64,000 nucleotides of DNA, taken from NCBI RefSeq assembly GCF_009870825.1, contig NZ_WTWY01000001.1, positions 620,001 to 684,000 on the forward strand, read 5' to 3'. Positions 61,756 through 64,000 of the stretch are shown piece after piece. The notes beneath the pieces were generated by a model, which was given only the letters and a program-made list of their open reading frames with translations, was not told the DNA's origin and made no database searches. This DNA comes from Paenibacillus sp. USDA918EY (lineage in GTDB: Bacteria; Bacillota; Bacilli; Paenibacillales; Paenibacillaceae). The position numbers were made by a program, and so were the translations under genes. The first letter of the stretch is position 1. Each line of letters starts with the position of its first letter.

Positions 61756-62724
61756 TTGTCATTGGAACGAAGCGATGCTGCGAACGCACGAATGCCTGCC
61801 CCGCGTAGGGGAAAGGGGGCTTCTCTCCGATTCTTTCCGAAGAAGTACCGGACCTTATATTTGTTAATGCTGCCCGGCATGTTGTATTACATCCTCTTCA
61901 AATACGTGCCGATGTACGGGGTGATCATCGCGTTTCAGAATTTCTCGATCGGCCGCGGCATCATGGGCAGCAAGTTTGTCGGCCTTCAGCATTTCATCGA
62001 TTTTTTCGTCAACACGCCGGATGCCTGGAAGCTGATCCGGAATACGGTCATGCTGAACGTGTACGACCTGTTGTTCCGTTTTCCGGCGCCGATCATCCTT
62101 GCTCTGCTGTTTCATGAAATTCGAAGCCGGAAGTTCAAATGGTTCGTGCAGAGCGTCAGTTACATGCCTCATTTTTTATCAACCGTGGTGATCGCCGGCA
62201 TTATGGTTACCTTTTTGTCGCAGCAGACCGGAATCATCAATCATATGCTCAGCTGGCTCGGATTCGAGCGGGTCCTGTTTCTGGGACAACCCGAATGGTT
62301 CCGTACGATTTACGTCGGCTCGGAAATATGGCAAACGATCGGCTGGGGCACGATATTGTACTTGGCTGCCATTGCCGGGGTCGATCCGACCTTGTACGAG
62401 GCCGCCAAAATCGACGGCGCCAATCGGTTTCAACAAATGCGCCATGTGACTTTGGTCGGCATGATTCCGGTTATGATCGTCCTGTTTGTCCTGACGCTCG
62501 GTCACTTTATGGAAACCGGCTTTCAAAAAATCATTTTGTTGTACAATCCGATGACTTACGAGACCGCGGACGTCCTCAATACGTTCATTTACCGGCGCGG
62601 CATCCTGTCGGCCGACTTCAGCTTCGCTACGGCTGTCGGTTTGTTTCAGTCGGTGATCGGCTTCGTGCTGGTCGTGGCGGCGAATCGCGTCGTCAAGAAA
62701 TTTTCGGACACGAGTCTATGGTGA
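61756..62724 (+). CDS. lplB: LplB-type sugar ABC permease, TTG start
   Basis: A 322-residue permease with six helices. The N-terminal FFPKKYRTLYLLMLPGMLYYILFKYVPMYGVIIAFQNF is the LplB/YteP signature, and the EAA loop is LYEAAKIDGANRFQQMRHV (about 215-233). The TTG at 61756 has AAAGGGGGTGG upstream; the ORF can extend to an ATG at 61720 with a poorer site, so the start is not certain. It forms a heterodimer with the following permease. No ATPase gene is present. Confidence 0.92.
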   Translation: MSLERSDAANARMPAPRRGKGASLRFFPKKYRTLYLLMLPGMLYYILFKYVPMYGVIIAFQNFSIGRGIMGSKFVGLQHFIDFFVNTPDAWKLIRNTVMLNVYDLLFRFPAPIILALLFHEIRSRKFKWFVQSVSYMPHFLSTVVIAGIMVTFLSQQTGIINHMLSWLGFERVLFLGQPEWFRTIYVGSEIWQTIGWGTILYLAAIAGVDPTLYEAAKIDGANRFQQMRHVTLVGMIPVMIVLFVLTLGHFMETGFQKIILLYNPMTYETADVLNTFIYRRGILSADFSFATAVGLFQSVIGFVLVVAANRVVKKFSDTSLW

Positions 62725-62737
62725 AGGGGGCGGGGAA

Positions 62738-63598
62738 ATGAAAATCAAGGAAAGCTTCGGCTCCCGGCTGTTTGACGCCGTCAATATCTTCCTCATGATC
62801 GTCCTCGTGATCGTCATGGTCTATCCGCTCGTATATGTGTTTTCCGCTTCCATCAGCGACAACGCTATGGTCATGAGCGGGCGGGTCGTCCTCTGGCCAA
62901 AGGCGGTCACCCTGGCTGCTTACAAACGGCTCGTCGGCAACCCGGATTTATGGATCAGCTATTGGAACACGATTCGTTATACCGCCGTTCAAACCTTTTT
63001 ATCGCTCGCCGTCACATCCGCCATGGCTTACCCGCTAGCCAAAAGGTGGCTACCAGGCCGCCGGTTGATACTTCTTCTCGCGGCTTTCACGTTGATGTTC
63101 GGCGGAGGGATGATTCCGACCTTCCTTGTCGTGCAGAAACTGGGCTTGCTCAATACGATCTGGGCGATCGTGCTGCCGTCGTTAGTCAGCACCTGGTATT
63201 TGTTTATCATGCGCACCTTTTTCGAAGCATTGCCGGAAGAGCTTGAAGATGCCGCCACCATGGACGGCTGCGGCATGATGCAGGTGTTTCTGCGGATTGT
63301 GCTGCCGCTTTCTCTGCCGGTACTCGTCTCCATCGGTTTGTTTACCGCCGTCAATCAATGGAACTCGTTTTTCGATGCGCTGCTGTATTTGAACGATCGG
63401 AACATGTACCCATTGCAGATCATGCTGCGAAACATTATTATCGCCGGCTCCAATGTACAGGGCGAAGGAAACACGGATTATATAGAAACGTTGAAATACG
63501 CCATGATCACGATCGCTACGGTGCCGATTTTATGCGTATATCCGTTCATTCAAAAATATTTCGTCCAGGGCGCCATGATCGGCGGGATCAAGGGGTAG
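62738..63598 (+). CDS. ytcP: YtcP/LplC-type sugar ABC permease
   Basis: A 286-residue permease with six helices (FLMIVLVIVMVYPLVYVFSASIS at the start). The EAA-like loop is EELEDAATMDGCGMMQVFLR, around residues 166-185. GAAGGGGGCGGGG precedes the ATG, 13 bases after lplB. The wall of the pore is shared with LplB. The matching binding protein gene follows. Confidence 0.93.
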   Translation: MKIKESFGSRLFDAVNIFLMIVLVIVMVYPLVYVFSASISDNAMVMSGRVVLWPKAVTLAAYKRLVGNPDLWISYWNTIRYTAVQTFLSLAVTSAMAYPLAKRWLPGRRLILLLAAFTLMFGGGMIPTFLVVQKLGLLNTIWAIVLPSLVSTWYLFIMRTFFEALPEELEDAATMDGCGMMQVFLRIVLPLSLPVLVSIGLFTAVNQWNSFFDALLYLNDRNMYPLQIMLRNIIIAGSNVQGEGNTDYIETLKYAMITIATVPILCVYPFIQKYFVQGAMIGGIKG

Positions 63599-63659
63599 CC
63601 GTAGATTCCACCGGAATCTATTTCTATAACCGATGCCAATAAAAGGAGGGTATAAACAA

Positions 63660-64000
63660 ATGGGAAAAAGAACGATGGCCATCATGCTTGTCGCCGTGAT
63701 GCTGGGCGGTTTGACCGCAGGCTGCAGCGGAAAGGGCGGGACCCAAGAAGGGGCGGGTGAAGGGGGCGCAGGCTCGCAAAAACCGATTACGTTCTCCTGG
63801 CTCGTCTACGACCGCCCGGAAGGAAAGGTAAAGGACGACTGGGAGATTTTCAAGCAGATCGAAGCAAAGACGGGCGTCAAGGTGGATTGGCAGGTCGTCA
63901 GCCAGGAAGGGTTGACGGAGAAACGGCAGATTATGATCGCCACCAACTCGGTCACCGATTTTAGTCAGCCGACGAATCAAGAGGCCAGGGAGAACGGGCC
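63660..64000 (+). CDS. lipO: LipO-type sugar-binding lipoprotein, 5' part (runs off window)
   Basis: 113 complete codons and two bases are visible. The signal peptide (RTMAIMLVAVMLGGLTAGC) ends in the lipobox LTAGC, then a Gly-rich spacer and PITFSWLVYDRPEGK...FKQIEAKTGVKVDWQVV, typical of LipO-like family 1 binding proteins. AAAAGGAGGG lies before the ATG. It is third in the operon after the two permeases. The C-terminus lies beyond base 64000. Confidence 0.9.
   Translation, partial: MGKRTMAIMLVAVMLGGLTAGCSGKGGTQEGAGEGGAGSQKPITFSWLVYDRPEGKVKDDWEIFKQIEAKTGVKVDWQVVSQEGLTEKRQIMIATNSVTDFSQPTNQEARENG

Noticed and set aside
61700-61756. Catabolite-responsive (cre) site before lplB
   Set aside because: TGCAAACGCCTGCC differs from the cre consensus at several key positions.

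Overview
The window reads as chromosome of a spore-forming Firmicute close to Paenibacillus. Supporting signs are strong AGGAGG ribosome sites with some TTG/GTG starts, sigma-A promoters with 16-18 base spacers, a YjcZ-type small spore-associated protein, a GerA/B/C germinant receptor, the futalosine menaquinone route (mqnB-mqnD), OhrR, DdlR-Ddl, and two carbohydrate ABC importers without ATPases, one led by an AraC protein with a membrane sensor, as is typical of Paenibacillus. No rRNA, tRNA, CRISPR array, phage block or replication origin was seen. Coding is dense and most transcription units end in a clear hairpin with a T-run.

Layout. 1-9.6 kb: end of an SGNH hydrolase, an esterase, a GrpB-like protein, a YozG/DUF2975 regulator-membrane unit, a glutathione peroxidase divergent from an OhrR regulator with OhrR boxes, a YbaK deacylase, an AraC regulator plus GH27 alpha-galactosidase, YjcZ and a beta-gamma crystallin-like protein. 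9.7-23.4 kb: OsmC, the overlapping ddlR-ddl pair, an OatA-like acyltransferase, a GNAT protein and LURP-one protein with a duplicated flank, ACT-malic enzyme, mqnB-mqnD, a ketosteroid isomerase-like protein, a divergent MurB and a nitroreductase. 23.4-30.3 kb: MarR with a DHA2 efflux pump, TetR with a YhgE/Pip protein, methionine aminopeptidase. 30.3-38.2 kb: a germinant receptor operon in the order B-A-C, aspA, fabV and Fur-controlled hmoA. 38.2-45.7 kb: two MFS carriers, a sulfatase, exonuclease III, and a MarR/MFS pair sharing a palindromic operator.

45.8-48.3 kb is the clearest accessory segment. A MerR regulator and an MFS multidrug transporter, visibly more AT-rich than their surroundings, lie between the broken 3' end of an IS3-type orfB and the broken 5' end of an orfA, both on the minus strand. 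48.4-64 kb then holds an M29 aminopeptidase, a serine hydrolase, a lipoprotein, HxlR, a CUT1 sugar importer, a two-gene unit of unknown role (an aminoglycoside-phosphotransferase-like protein lacking its catalytic Asp, followed by a CD3324-type HTH fused to a new domain), tsuA-tusA for thiosulfate uptake, and a large AraC sensor-regulator in front of an LplB/YtcP/LipO-type importer cut by the window edge.

The most novel candidates are the pseudokinase/HTH pair (56.1-57.5 kb) and the IS3-bracketed MerR-MFS cassette. All function calls come from reading the sequence and recalled family motifs; no searches were run.
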